A stretch of DNA of 64,000 bases from Lysobacter enzymogenes (GTDB lineage Bacteria; Pseudomonadota; Gammaproteobacteria; Xanthomonadales; Xanthomonadaceae). Both the position numbers and the translations under genes were made by a program. The notes under the pieces are model-generated. The model was not told the DNA's origin. It worked only from the letters and a program-made list of their open reading frames with translations, and did no database searches. The stretch covers positions 1,550,001-1,614,000 of the forward strand of contig NZ_CP067396.1 of NCBI RefSeq assembly GCF_023617245.1, written 5' to 3'. Positions 21,010-29,262 of the stretch are shown one piece after another. Numbering within the stretch: position 1 is the first letter of the stretch; the number at the start of each line of letters is the position of its first letter.

Positions 21010-21031
21010 GACCGGGTTCGCGAACCCGGTC
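21010..21031. promoter_or_regulatory. Perfect 22-base palindrome upstream of the lipoprotein gene
   Basis: The core ACCGGGTTCG-CGAACCCGGT is perfectly symmetric with no loop, extended by one more pair on each side. It is a candidate operator for the gene starting at 20912; no known regulator is assigned. Confidence 0.4.
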
Positions 21032-21108
21032 ACGCTGCGGACGCGCCGGCGCGCACGCCGCGTCCGGCCGGCGGGCGCTTCGGCGCGGCGCGGCCGGGCG
21101 CCGAAACG

Positions 21109-21142
21109 ACGAGGCCCGGTCCGCATGCGGACCGGGCCTCGT
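21109..21142 (-). terminator. Perfect 34-base palindrome, probable terminator of the asparaginase-like gene
   Basis: The symmetric core is GGTCCGCATGCGGACC and each half extends outwards as GCCCGGTC.../...GACCGGGC. It lies 51 bases after the stop at 21193 on the minus strand, with only a weak TCGTCGTTT tail. Confidence 0.5.
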
Positions 21143-21192
21143 TCTCGCGCCCGCATCGCGGCGGGATCGTCCCGCCGCGCCGGCCGCCCGGA

Positions 21193-21678
21193 TCAGAGGG
21201 CTTCGAAGCGATTGGCCTCGACGTTCTTGCGCACCTTGGCCGGATCCCAGATCCGCCCGTTCATCGCGATGTACACGCCCGGCGGCAGCGACTGCACCGC
21301 TCCGACCGCGGTGCCGATGTTGAACTCGGCGTCCGAGCCGCGGAACCGCGCCGGATTCAGCGCGCCGGTCAGGACGATGGTCTTGTCGGCGATGGTCGCC
21401 AGCACCTTGGCGGTCTCGACCATGCTGTCGGTGCCGTGGGTGACCAGCACGTGGCGCGCGTCCTGGGCGGCGATGGTGGCGCGGATCAGTTCGCGGTCCT
21501 GCGCGCTGATGTGCAGCGAGTCCTTGCGGATGATCGGAATGACGTTGTAGCGGAAGCCCACGCCGAGCTCTTCGAGGATGTGGCCGATCTGCGGTTCGCC
21601 GATCTGGTAGTCCGACTTGTCGTCGAAGTAGATCTTGTCGATCGTGCCGCCGGTGGTGACGATGCAGAGCTTGTCCAT
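21193..21678 (-). CDS. Short asparaginase-like protein (N-terminal domain only)
   Basis: The 161 residues match the N-terminal domain of L-asparaginases: TGGTIDK (nucleophile Thr region, residue ~10) and HGTDSM (Thr-Asp pair). Full-length asparaginases have about 320-350 residues with a second domain; here the protein ends after the first, at NRFEAL, with an ordinary stop. Single-domain forms like this are known from proteobacterial genomes. Amidohydrolase activity is uncertain because the second domain normally completes the active site at the dimer interface. ATG 21678 starts MDKLCIVTTGG; the ribosome-binding site is weak. Confidence 0.85.
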   Translation of the reverse strand: MDKLCIVTTGGTIDKIYFDDKSDYQIGEPQIGHILEELGVGFRYNVIPIIRKDSLHISAQDRELIRATIAAQDARHVLVTHGTDSMVETAKVLATIADKTIVLTGALNPARFRGSDAEFNIGTAVGAVQSLPPGVYIAMNGRIWDPAKVRKNVEANRFEAL

Positions 21679-21800
21679 CTCGGGTGGGTCGCGTGGTCGG
21701 GTGGGAGGGGGATCGATTATAGGACCCCTGGGCGGGGAGTTCCCGGCCGGGGCTTGGCGTTGCGCGGCCCGGCCGCCGCGGCAACGGGGCCGCGGCTGTT

Positions 21801-21884
21801 GTGGGAGGGACTTCAGGCCCGACGCTTTCGTGCCAGGGCGCGGCGATCCGAACGCAGGGCGTCGGGCCTGAAGGCCCTCCCACA
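21801..21884. repeat. REP-type inverted repeat, family B
   Basis: GTGGGAGGGACTTCAGGCCC on the left, GGGCCTGAAGGCCCTCCCAC on the right. It sits 7 bases beyond the stop codon of the DUF2069 gene and before the asparaginase-like gene. Confidence 0.85.
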
Positions 21885-21890
21885 AGGGCT

Positions 21891-22421
21891 TTACCCGCGC
21901 TTGCGCCCCAACCGCGCCTTCAGCCCGGCCAGGTTGGCCGAGAAGATCACCGCCAGCGCCAGCACCACCTCGATCCAGGCGTACAGCCGCTCGCCCGGCG
22001 AGGACCACGCCAGCATCACCCCGTGGCAGAACCAGAACAGCGCCAGCACCCCGGCCCAGTAACCGGCCAGGCGGCTGCGCAGGGCCACGCCGGCGGCCAG
22101 CAGCGCCGGCGGCAGCACGAACACGGTCAGCCCGGCGATCCAGTGCCGGCCCGGCAGCAGGTACCACAGCGCGAACAGCGCGGCCAGGGCGAGCAGGCAG
22201 ACCAGCAGCACCCATTGCGAGCCCGGCCGCGCGGTCGTCGCGCCATGCCCGGCGTGGCCTTGCGCAGTACCGTCATCGATAACGCTGCGCTCGTGGGCGC
22301 CGCCGTCCGCGACGCGCGCGGCCGGCGCGCGCTCGCCCGGGCCGGCGTTGTCGGGGCCCGCTTCGTCGGGCCCGGCTGCGTCGCGGCCGCGACCGTGGGC
22401 ACCGGGGCCCGACGCGCTCAA
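21891..22421 (-). CDS. DUF2069 family membrane protein
   Basis: The C-terminal 125 residues carry four hydrophobic segments typical of DUF2069 proteins (WVLLVCLLALAALFALWYLL, GLTVFVLPPALLAAG, GYWAGVLALFWFCHGVMLAW, EVVLALAVIFSANLAG) and end in a basic KARLGRKRG. The proposed TTG start overlaps the wrbA stop by four bases (TTGA) and gives 176 residues with a polar, Gly/Ala-rich N-terminal tail, longer than usual; no ATG is available in frame nearer to the first membrane segment, so the start is uncertain. Linkage wrbA-DUF2069 is common in related bacteria. No biochemical function is known. Confidence 0.75.
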   Translation of the reverse strand: MSASGPGAHGRGRDAAGPDEAGPDNAGPGERAPAARVADGGAHERSVIDDGTAQGHAGHGATTARPGSQWVLLVCLLALAALFALWYLLPGRHWIAGLTVFVLPPALLAAGVALRSRLAGYWAGVLALFWFCHGVMLAWSSPGERLYAWIEVVLALAVIFSANLAGLKARLGRKRG

Positions 22422-23011
22422 CGGTTCACCTTCGCGGTCAGCGCCGCGACCCGGCGTCCCAGCGCGCGCGCCAGCGCGGCCTCGTCGTCGCTGAGTTCGG
22501 GATCGTCCTGCGCCCCGGCGACGTGGCTGGCGCCGTACGGCGTGCCGCCGCCGCGGGTGCGGCTCAGCGCCGGCTCGGTGTAGGGAATGCCGAGGATCAC
22601 GCAGCCGTGGTGCAGCAGCGGCAGCATCATGCTCAGCAGGGTCGATTCCTGGCCGCCGTGCATGCTGGCGGTGGAGGTGAACACCGCCGCCGGCTTGCCG
22701 ACCAGGGCGCCGCTGGCCCACTGCGCGCCGAGGCCGTCGAGCCAGTGCTTGACCGGCGCGGCCATGTTGCCGAAGCGGGTCGGGCTGCCGAGCACCAGGC
22801 CGGCGCATTCGTCCAGGTCGCGCGGCTCGACGTAGGGCGCGCCGTCCTCGGGCACCGGCGGCGCCGCGGTCTGGGTGATCGCGGCCACCGGCGGCACCGT
22901 GCGCAGCCGCGCGCTAACGCCCTCGACCTCGCCGATGCCGCGCGCGATCTGGCGGGCGAGGCGGGCGACGGAACCGCCGCGGCTGTAGTAGAGCACCAAC
23001 ACTTCGGTCAT
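22418..23011 (-). CDS. wrbA: NAD(P)H:quinone oxidoreductase, WrbA flavoprotein
   Basis: The 197-residue protein is a flavodoxin-fold quinone reductase that reduces quinones by two electrons and limits redox cycling. Family marks are the FMN phosphate loop YYSRGGSVARLA near the start, GSPTRFGNMAAPVKHWLD, FTSTASMHGGQESTLLSM and PYTEPALSRTRGGGTPYGASHVAG. AGGAG precedes ATG 23011. It is divergent from the yihY gene, with 219 bases between, and translationally coupled to the DUF2069 gene through a four-base overlap. Confidence 0.95.
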   Translation of the reverse strand: MTEVLVLYYSRGGSVARLARQIARGIGEVEGVSARLRTVPPVAAITQTAAPPVPEDGAPYVEPRDLDECAGLVLGSPTRFGNMAAPVKHWLDGLGAQWASGALVGKPAAVFTSTASMHGGQESTLLSMMLPLLHHGCVILGIPYTEPALSRTRGGGTPYGASHVAGAQDDPELSDDEAALARALGRRVAALTAKVNR

Positions 23012-23230
23012 CGGGGTCTCCTTTGCGCTGGACAGGATAGAGGAATGCGCGCGGCGCGGCCTTTTGCGGGCGCGTTCCCGGCCCGGGCGCAGAGCGCCCA
23101 AGCGTTCGCGGCCGCGCGAGCCGATGGCCCGCAAGCGCGGCCGCTCACCCGCTTGCCGAAGAAGGTGCCCCGAAAGGCGGATGACGGCCCTGCATCCCGC
23201 CCCAACGCCCCATCGGTTACCCTGCGCCCG

Positions 23231-24502
23231 ATGGAGCCATTGGATTCGATCTATCGCTGGAGCGACCGCGTGCGCGACCGCGCGCGCGTGGGCACGTTCT
23301 TCCGCTTCCTCGCCCGCCGCTTCCTCGACGACAACCTGTTCCAGGCCGCCGGCGCGCTGTCGTACACCACGGTGTTCGCGCTGGTGCCGCTGTCGATGGT
23401 GGTGTTCGGCGTGCTCTCGGCGTTCCCGATGTTCGGCGAATGGAGCGACAAGCTCAGCGACTACATCTTCTCCAACTTCGTGCCCTCGGCGGCGCGCTCG
23501 GTGGAGTCCTACCTCAAGCAGTTCTCGGCCAACGCCGGCCAGCTCACCGCCGCCGGCGTGATCGCGCTGGTGGTGTCGCTGCTGATCACCCTCAACGGGG
23601 TGGAGTCGGCGTTCAACCAGATCTGGCGCGTGCACTCCGCGCGCCCGCGCATCGGCCGCTTCCTGATCTACTGGACCGTGCTGACCCTCGGCGCGCTGCT
23701 GGCCGCGGCCAGCCTGGCGATCTCGGCGCGCTTCTTCGCCCTGGACGTGTTCGCCACCCAGCCCGGGCGCTGGCTGGAAAGCCTGCTGCTGCGCGGCGCG
23801 CCGATGGCGCTGGAGTGGCTGGCGTTCGCGGCGATTTATGTCGTAGTGCCGCACCGCACGGTGAAGTGGCGCCACGCCGTGGCCGGCGCGTTCCTGGCGA
23901 TGGTGCTGTTCGAGGTCATCAAGGGCGGCATCGGCCTGTACCTGGGCAGCTTCGGCTCGTATTCCAAGATCTACGGCACCCTGGCGTTCGTGCCGATCTT
24001 CCTGCTGTGGATCTACCTGAGCTGGATCGCGGTGCTGCTGGGCGCCTCGCTGGCGTCCTCGATCGCCGCGTTCCGCTACCAGCCCGCGGCGATGCGCCTG
24101 CCGCTGGGCTTCGAGATGTACGGCCTGCTGCGCCTGCTCGCGCGCTTCGCCCAGGCGCGCAAGCGCGGGCGCGGGCTGCACATCGACGACATCCAGCAGC
24201 TCGAACCGATGCTGACCGACTCGCTGGTCCAGCAGATGCTCGAACAGCTCGGCGAGATCCAGGTGGTGAGCCGCGCCGAGAGCGGCGAATGGCTGCTCTC
24301 GCGCGATCTCGACGAACTCTCGCTGGGCGAACTGTACGAAGCCTGCAACCTGCGCATCCCCATCGCCGAGGCGATGCTGCCCTGCCGCGACGACTCGCTC
24401 GGCCAGTCGGCGGTGGCGGCGATGGACGAACTGCGCGTACCGCTGCGCGCGCTGATGAAACGGCGCGTGTCCAGCATTCATGCCGAAGAGGACGCACCAT
24501 GA
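23231..24502 (+). CDS. YihY/BrkB family inner-membrane protein with C-terminal extension
   Basis: The 423-residue protein has the YihY (formerly called RNase BN) core in residues 1-290: an opening amphipathic stretch (RFLDDNLFQAAGALSYTTVF) and six membrane segments, with IVAV-type loops GIGLYLGSFGSYSKIYGTLA and FLLWIYLSWIAVLLGAS. A soluble C-terminal region of about 130 residues (LHIDDIQQLEPMLTDSLVQQ onward) looks like a winged-helix type extension found in many gammaproteobacterial members. Its role is unknown; transporter-like functions have been proposed for the family. Its TGA overlaps the next start (ATGA). Confidence 0.9.
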   Translation: MEPLDSIYRWSDRVRDRARVGTFFRFLARRFLDDNLFQAAGALSYTTVFALVPLSMVVFGVLSAFPMFGEWSDKLSDYIFSNFVPSAARSVESYLKQFSANAGQLTAAGVIALVVSLLITLNGVESAFNQIWRVHSARPRIGRFLIYWTVLTLGALLAAASLAISARFFALDVFATQPGRWLESLLLRGAPMALEWLAFAAIYVVVPHRTVKWRHAVAGAFLAMVLFEVIKGGIGLYLGSFGSYSKIYGTLAFVPIFLLWIYLSWIAVLLGASLASSIAAFRYQPAAMRLPLGFEMYGLLRLLARFAQARKRGRGLHIDDIQQLEPMLTDSLVQQMLEQLGEIQVVSRAESGEWLLSRDLDELSLGELYEACNLRIPIAEAMLPCRDDSLGQSAVAAMDELRVPLRALMKRRVSSIHAEEDAP

Positions 24503-25206
24503 TTTCCACCGCCCGCACCCGCCGCGCGCTGCCGCTGCTCGCCGTCGCGATCGCCGCGACCCTGCTCGGCGCCTGCCAGAAGTCCGACGACCCCCGGTCG
24601 ATCGACCGGGCCGACGAGATCAAGCGCGCCGATGCCGAGCGCATCGCCGCGCAAGCCGCCGCGCCGGCGCCCGCCGACAAGCCGGCCGAGGCGCCCGCCG
24701 CGTCCGATGTTCCCGAACTGCGCATCGCCACCCTCGACGGCAAGACCTACGACCTGGCCGAGCACCGCGGCAAGTGGGTGGTGGTGAACTTCTGGGCCAC
24801 CTGGTGCGCGCCGTGCATCAAGGAAATGCCCGAGCTGTCGGCGCTGGACGCGATGCGTGAGCACATCGAAGTGATCGGCCTGGCCTACGAGGAAATCGAC
24901 AAGGCCGACATGCAGGCCTTCCTCAAGCAACATCCGGTGTCGTACCCGATCGCGGTGCTCGACGTGACCGATCCGCCGAAGTCCTTCGACACGCCCAAGG
25001 GCCTGCCGATGACCTACCTGATCGGGCCGGACGGCAAGGTGGTGGAGAAGTTCCTCGGCCCGGTCGACGCGAAGAAGCTCGAGGACGCCATCGCCAAGGC
25101 CGGTGGACCGAAGCCGGGCGAGCCGGCGGGCCAGGGCGGCGCAGGCAAGAACGGTTCGAACAAGGACGATTCGAGCAAGGGCGGTCCGAGCGGCGGCAAC
25201 ACTTGA
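24499..25206 (+). CDS. TlpA-like thioredoxin-fold lipoprotein
   Basis: This 235-residue predicted lipoprotein has the lipobox LLGAC (Cys18), an Ala/Pro-rich linker, then a redoxin domain (about 75-200) with the active-site motif WCAPC (FWATWCAPCIKEMPELS), the cis-Pro loop GLPMTYLIG and GPDGKVVEKF. It likely acts in periplasmic disulfide reduction, for example in cytochrome maturation or repair. The C-terminal tail is Gly/Asn/Ser/Lys-rich and low in complexity (GGAGKNGSNKDDSSKGGPSG), unusual for the family. Start and stop overlap both neighbours by four bases, so yihY, this gene and the acylphosphatase form one operon. Confidence 0.9.
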   Translation: MISTARTRRALPLLAVAIAATLLGACQKSDDPRSIDRADEIKRADAERIAAQAAAPAPADKPAEAPAASDVPELRIATLDGKTYDLAEHRGKWVVVNFWATWCAPCIKEMPELSALDAMREHIEVIGLAYEEIDKADMQAFLKQHPVSYPIAVLDVTDPPKSFDTPKGLPMTYLIGPDGKVVEKFLGPVDAKKLEDAIAKAGGPKPGEPAGQGGAGKNGSNKDDSSKGGPSGGNT

Positions 25207-25472
25207 GCGCCGCGCGCTTCTACGTCGCCGGCAAGGTGCAAGGCGTGTGGTTCCGCGCGAGCGCCCGCGAACAGGCGTTGGCGCTGGACTTGCGCGGCTA
25301 CGCCAACAACCTGCGCGACGGCCGGGTGGAAGTGCTCGCGGTCGGCGACGCGGCGGCGATCGAACGCCTCGCGCAGTGGTTGCGGCAGGGGCCGCCGAAT
25401 GCGCGGGTCGACCGCATCGAACGCGAACCGGCCGGCGAGAACGAGGCCGGGGACGGCTTCGTCTGCGGCTGA
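25203..25472 (+). CDS. acyP: Acylphosphatase
   Basis: The 89-residue protein matches the whole acylphosphatase domain, which hydrolyses acyl phosphates. The phosphate-binding loop KVQGVWFRASAREQA (Arg near residue 20) and the catalytic Asn in GYANNLRDGRVEVLA are present, followed by PNARVDRIE. It starts with TTG 25203 overlapping the previous stop (TTGA), which implies translational coupling. The family is 90-100 residues, so it is full length. Confidence 0.92.
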   Translation: MSAARFYVAGKVQGVWFRASAREQALALDLRGYANNLRDGRVEVLAVGDAAAIERLAQWLRQGPPNARVDRIEREPAGENEAGDGFVCG

Positions 25473-25499
25473 AGGGCCAGCCACTGTCCGCCAGGCTTG

Positions 25500-25595
25500 T
25501 GCAGGAGCGGCGCGAGCCGCGACCGCGACAAGGCAAACACGGCGAAACCGGCGGCGCAGTTGCGTTGTCGCGGCCGCGGCTCGCGGCGCTCCTGC
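25500..25595. repeat. REP-type inverted repeat, family A
   Basis: GCAGGAGCGGCGCGAGCCGC on the left and GCGGCTCGCGGCGCTCCTGC on the right, 28 bases after the acylphosphatase stop. Confidence 0.8.
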
Positions 25596-25704
25596 CCAAA
25601 GCCTGAAGCGGCCTAGGGCAACCCCTAGCTCGGGACGCCCCGGATTGGCGCGCGCGCGGCTTGGGAGTGCAATGGCCCGGCCCCCGCGGAAAAGGAGTTC
25701 TCCC

Positions 25705-26784
25705 GTGCTGCCGATCGACGCCTACCGCCCGACCAACTTCCCCGTCTGCACGCCGACGCCGCCTCCGGCCGATCCGCGCGCGCCGGAACTCAAGCCGGTC
25801 CAGGCCGACTCCGGCCCCAACGATTTCGAGATCGGCGTGCAGGGCCCCGATCCCGACCTCGCCGTCGGCGGCAGCCACGACCAGCAGGAAAGCCAGCGCG
25901 ACTTCATGCTCGCCCTGGCCAGCCGCGGCTTCGCCAGCTACCTGACCGGACACACGCCCGGCACCCCGCGCTATCCCGGCGACGGCGACGTGCGCAACAT
26001 CCTGCAGGACCTGCAGCCGAACCCGCCGATCGGCGAAGTCGGCCGCGAGGTCACCCGCGCCGTGTACCAGAGCGACATTCCCAACGCCACGCCGCAGGAA
26101 GCCTACGACCACTTCGTGCAGAACCCGGGCGAAGTGTTCGGCGCCGGCGGCATGGAAATCCGCCCGCCCACGCAGAACCTGGAAGACGGCGGCCGCTACA
26201 TGCTCGAAACCGGCGGCCCGCCGCCGACCTGGCTGCCGGTCGAGATCCGCCTGGATGCGGACAACCGCGCCATCACCATCAACACCCTCGACGGCCACGT
26301 CCTGCGCGGCACCCAGACCTTCACCTTCACCGACAACTGCAGCGGCGGCACCACCCTGACCCAGGACGCGAGCTTCCAGGGCAGCACGCCGCTGGTGGGC
26401 GACATCCAGGAACTGGCCTCGGTCTCGGCCGGCCAGCACAACGCCTGGCAGAACGCGCACCGCGAGATCTACGGCCAGTTCAACGGCGACCAGGACTACA
26501 CCGGCATCGGCACCTCGGCGGTGAGCCCGGAATTGATCAAGGGCTGGGGCCAGATGCTGCTCAACATCGCCGCCGATCCCGGCCGCGCCAGCGACGTGCT
26601 GCTCGACAGCGGCGGCGAACTGGCCAACGAGACCATCGACCACTGGGGCGGCTGGGCCGGCGACTTCATGGACTGGGCCGGCATTCCCGGCGGCGGCGTG
26701 GTGCGCGATGTCACCGACGCGGTCGGCGACGGCATCAGCGCCACCGCCGACAAGGTCGGCGACGTCATCGACTTCGTGTTCTGA
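25705..26784 (+). CDS. Orphan protein with a DUF1990-like segment
   Basis: The 359-residue protein starts at GTG 25705 (AAAGGAG 7 bases upstream). It has no signal peptide. The N-terminal 50 residues are Pro/Asp-rich (TPTPPPADPRAPELKPVQ). The middle (about 165-235) contains INTLDGHVLRGTQTFTF and a following beta-rich stretch that resembles DUF1990 (UPF0548), a small START-like domain. The C-terminal part repeats Gly/Asp/Trp-rich turns (DHWGGWAGDFMDWAGIPGGG, DVTDAVGDGISATADKVGDV) and ends DFVF. The whole protein is strongly acidic. I cannot assign a function, and the domain match is tentative. It stands alone between REP repeats. Confidence 0.7.
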   Translation: MLPIDAYRPTNFPVCTPTPPPADPRAPELKPVQADSGPNDFEIGVQGPDPDLAVGGSHDQQESQRDFMLALASRGFASYLTGHTPGTPRYPGDGDVRNILQDLQPNPPIGEVGREVTRAVYQSDIPNATPQEAYDHFVQNPGEVFGAGGMEIRPPTQNLEDGGRYMLETGGPPPTWLPVEIRLDADNRAITINTLDGHVLRGTQTFTFTDNCSGGTTLTQDASFQGSTPLVGDIQELASVSAGQHNAWQNAHREIYGQFNGDQDYTGIGTSAVSPELIKGWGQMLLNIAADPGRASDVLLDSGGELANETIDHWGGWAGDFMDWAGIPGGGVVRDVTDAVGDGISATADKVGDVIDFVF

Positions 26785-26833
26785 GCGCGCGCCCGCCATC
26801 CGCGGCGGGCCGCGGCGAACACCGGATGCTCCC

Positions 26834-26930
26834 TGCAGGAGCGGCGTAAGCCGCGACCGCGACAACGCAACTACGGCGCAAGCTCCGGCGCGGTTGCATT
26901 GTCGCGGTCGCGGCTCGCGCCGCTCCTACA
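26834..26930. repeat. REP-type inverted repeat, family A
   Basis: TGCAGGAGCGGCGTAAGCCG on the left, CGGCTCGCGCCGCTCCTACA on the right, between two convergent genes. Confidence 0.8.
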
Positions 26931-26970
26931 TACGGCGAACGCCCCGGTTGCGCGGGCGCGCCGACGCGGA

Positions 26971-27807
26971 CTACAGCGCGCCCGGCGTCCGCATCGCGCG
27001 GCCGTTGCGCCACTCGCTTTGCGCCTGCACATGGCCGCTGCGGTCGAGGTACTCGACGATCGAGCGAACCGTCACCACCGGATAGTCGCCGCCGAGCCGG
27101 GTCGAGATCGGGTGGTCGGTGAAGGCGACATTGGCGCTGAACAGACCGCCGAGCACGCGCTTGGAATAGGGGATGTGCACGCGGTCGGCGCGGAAGCCGT
27201 CGCGCTGCGCGGCCGCGAACGCGGCGTTGCGGCTGGGCGCCTGCGCCTGCGTCAGCGCGGCGCCGAGGGTTTCCAGCACCCACGCGGTCGAGTTCTGGTA
27301 ATCGGCGCTGCCCGGCCGCGCGATCAGGTTGTAGCGGGGCTGGTGCAGCGCGCCGCTCGGCAGCGCGCGCAGCCGCTCGGCCAGGCGCTGGGCGAGTTCG
27401 GGTTCGAGCCAGACGATGCGCGCGTCCTGGTTGACCAGGTCGTCGGCGAAGAAATTGACCAGGCCCTGGCTGTAGAGATTGGAGCGGTCGCTGCCGCATT
27501 CGTTGAGCAAATGCACCGCGGTCCAGCGGCCGGCGGGGTGGTCGCGCACGACGAAGCCGACGTGGCTGTAGACCAGGCCCTGCGCCGACAGGTCGCTGCC
27601 GACCCGCGCCACCAGCGCCAGCGGCGCGTCGCGGCGGTCGAGCGCATCGGCCACGATCAGCGCGGTCTGCGCGGCGTCGGCGAGCTTGCGCGGCGCCAGC
27701 GGTTCGTTGCCGCATCCGGTGCCCGCACGTCCCTGTGCGGGCAGCAGCCCCAGCGTCGCCGCCAACATCGCCGCCGCCAGCGTCCTGCCGAACGCGGTCG
27801 ATGCCAT
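26971..27807 (-). CDS. DUF2145 family secreted protein
   Basis: The 278-residue protein (from ATG 27807) starts with a signal peptide (LAAAMLAATLGLLPAQGRAG), then has CGNEPLAPRKLADAAQTAL, LVYSHVGFVVRDHP, VHLLNECGSDRSNLYSQGLV, NFFADDL, YNLIARPGSADYQNS and PYSKRVLGG, which are characteristic of DUF2145 proteins. The conserved His in YSHVGF and Cys residues suggest a cysteine-peptidase-like fold, but no activity is known. An in-frame ATG at 27939, with GAGGA 10 bases upstream inside the previous stop, would add 44 polar residues; the signal peptide favours 27807. It follows the next gene closely and is probably co-transcribed. Confidence 0.8.
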   Translation of the reverse strand: MASTAFGRTLAAAMLAATLGLLPAQGRAGTGCGNEPLAPRKLADAAQTALIVADALDRRDAPLALVARVGSDLSAQGLVYSHVGFVVRDHPAGRWTAVHLLNECGSDRSNLYSQGLVNFFADDLVNQDARIVWLEPELAQRLAERLRALPSGALHQPRYNLIARPGSADYQNSTAWVLETLGAALTQAQAPSRNAAFAAAQRDGFRADRVHIPYSKRVLGGLFSANVAFTDHPISTRLGGDYPVVTVRSIVEYLDRSGHVQAQSEWRNGRAMRTPGAL

Positions 27808-27952
27808 GGCGCTCGTTCGCGCGGCGCGTCCCTGCGCCGGGTCCTTGCCCACCGTCTGCCCTTGCAACCACTTTTCCAACCACTGCTTTCGCGCCCCCCG
27901 TTGTTCCGATCGCGCCCGCTGCGAACCCTGCCTGTCCATGGCCGCGCCGTCC

Positions 27953-28393
27953 TCAGCTCAACTTGCGGCTGTGCACATGCCGGCGCGCGCGTTCGTCGGG
28001 CACGAAGCAGAACACGTGGCCGGCGGCGTCGCTGATCAGCCAACCGGCGGCGACCGCGGTGATCGCCACCGAAGCGCCGATCGACAAGCCCAGGTCGCGT
28101 GCCTGTTCGGCCGAGAGCTTGACCACCAGCGAGGTGCCCGCACCGACCGCGGACACGGTCACCGCGACGGCGTTGCCGCTGGCCTGGATCGCGGTGACGG
28201 AAAATTTGGCGCCCTGCGACAGGGCGTGGGCGGCGGCCACCGGCACCTCGACCGAGGCATCCAGGCTGGTCGCCGATTGCCGGCTGGCGGCGTCGGATTG
28301 CACCGCCGCGCGTGCCGGCCTCCCTGCCGGCAGCGCGATGGCGGCGACGCAGGCCGCGGCGAGGAGGAGCAGGCGTTCGGCATTCCTTGGCAT
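27953..28393 (-). CDS. Small exported protein of unknown function
   Basis: The 146-residue protein begins with a signal peptide (LLLLAAACVAAIALPAGRPARAA) from ATG 28393, which has GAGGTGG upstream. The mature part is rich in Ala, Ser and Val (VEVPVAAAHALSQGAKFSV, AVAVTVSAVGAGTSLVVKLS) and ends with a basic RARRHVHSRKLS. It is the first gene of the minus-strand operon with the DUF2145 gene, a pairing seen in other proteobacteria, and is divergent from a helix-turn-helix regulator. No family function is known. Confidence 0.75.
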   Translation of the reverse strand: MPRNAERLLLLAAACVAAIALPAGRPARAAVQSDAASRQSATSLDASVEVPVAAAHALSQGAKFSVTAIQASGNAVAVTVSAVGAGTSLVVKLSAEQARDLGLSIGASVAITAVAAGWLISDAAGHVFCFVPDERARRHVHSRKLS

Positions 28394-28486
28394 TCGTGCC
28401 ACCTCGTCGGGACCTGCGGCCTACCTTCCCGACGGCTTCGCGGGCTGGCAACGATCATCGACAAGGTGTCTCGGATTTCCCTGCGA

Positions 28487-28505
28487 GGTAGCGTATTTTG
28501 CTACC
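28487..28505. promoter_or_regulatory. Inverted repeat between the DUF2145 operon and the HTH gene, candidate operator
   Basis: GGTAGC-GTATTTT-GCTACC is a perfect 6-bp inverted repeat whose last base is one nucleotide before ATG 28507. A repressor bound here would block initiation of the regulator gene and could also control the divergent operon starting at 28393. Confidence 0.5.
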
Positions 28506-28506
28506 C

Positions 28507-29247
28507 ATGGCCCTCTCACTCGAACTCGTTGACGCCCTGAAGCGCTTCCTGCGTGCCCAGGACCTCACCTACCGCGACCTCGCCGGCCGGCTCAAGCTCA
28601 GCGAGGCAGCGGTCAAGCGCATGTTCTCGCGACGGGCGATGAGCCTGGCGCGGCTGGAAGAGATCTGCGATGTGCTCGACATCGGCCTGGCCGAACTCAG
28701 CGCCGAGGCCGGCCGCGGCCGCGCGCCGATGGCCACGCTCAGCGAAGCCCAGGAGCAGGCCCTGGTCGACGAGCCGGCGCTGCTGCTGGCCTTGTTCCTG
28801 ACCTTGAACCGCTGGAAGCAGGCCGACGTGCAGGCCCACTTCAACTTCGACAACGCGCGCTGGACCGGCCTGCTGGTGCGGCTGGACCGGCTCGGCATCA
28901 TCGAACTGATGCCCGGCAACCGCGGCCGCCCGCTGACCGCGCGCAACTTCCGCTGGCGCGCCGACGGGCCGATGGAGCGCTATTTCCGGCTCAAGCTGCT
29001 GCAGGACTACTTCGCCGATCCGTTCGACGGCGAGCAGGACGTGTTGCTGCTGCTCAGCGGCTCGCTGAGCCCGGCCGGCATCCGCCAGCTCAAGCAGCGG
29101 CTGGGCGAGGTCGCGCGCGAATTCGACGCCCTGCTGGCGCGCGATGCCGCGCTGACCGCGCAGGAGCGGGTCGGCGTGAGCCTGGTGCTGGCGCAGAAGC
29201 CGTGGCTGCTGCAGTTGTTCCAGCCGTACCGGCGCTCGCAGGCGTGA
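28507..29247 (+). CDS. Helix-turn-helix transcriptional regulator
   Basis: The 246-residue protein has an N-terminal XRE/Cro-type HTH (about 5-60): LRAQDLTYRDLAGRLKLSEA, AVKRMFSRRAMSLARLEEIC and DVLDIGLAELS. The longer C-terminal part (about 85-246) is helical and contains a second putative DNA- or effector-binding segment (LLVRLDRLGIIELMPGNRGRPLTARNFRW) like a winged helix. No canonical ribosome-binding site is seen; an in-frame TTG exists at 28498. The palindrome immediately before its ATG suggests autoregulation and control of the divergent operon, which is inference. Confidence 0.85.
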   Translation: MALSLELVDALKRFLRAQDLTYRDLAGRLKLSEAAVKRMFSRRAMSLARLEEICDVLDIGLAELSAEAGRGRAPMATLSEAQEQALVDEPALLLALFLTLNRWKQADVQAHFNFDNARWTGLLVRLDRLGIIELMPGNRGRPLTARNFRWRADGPMERYFRLKLLQDYFADPFDGEQDVLLLLSGSLSPAGIRQLKQRLGEVAREFDALLARDAALTAQERVGVSLVLAQKPWLLQLFQPYRRSQA

Positions 29248-29262
29248 GGCCGGCGGGCTTTG

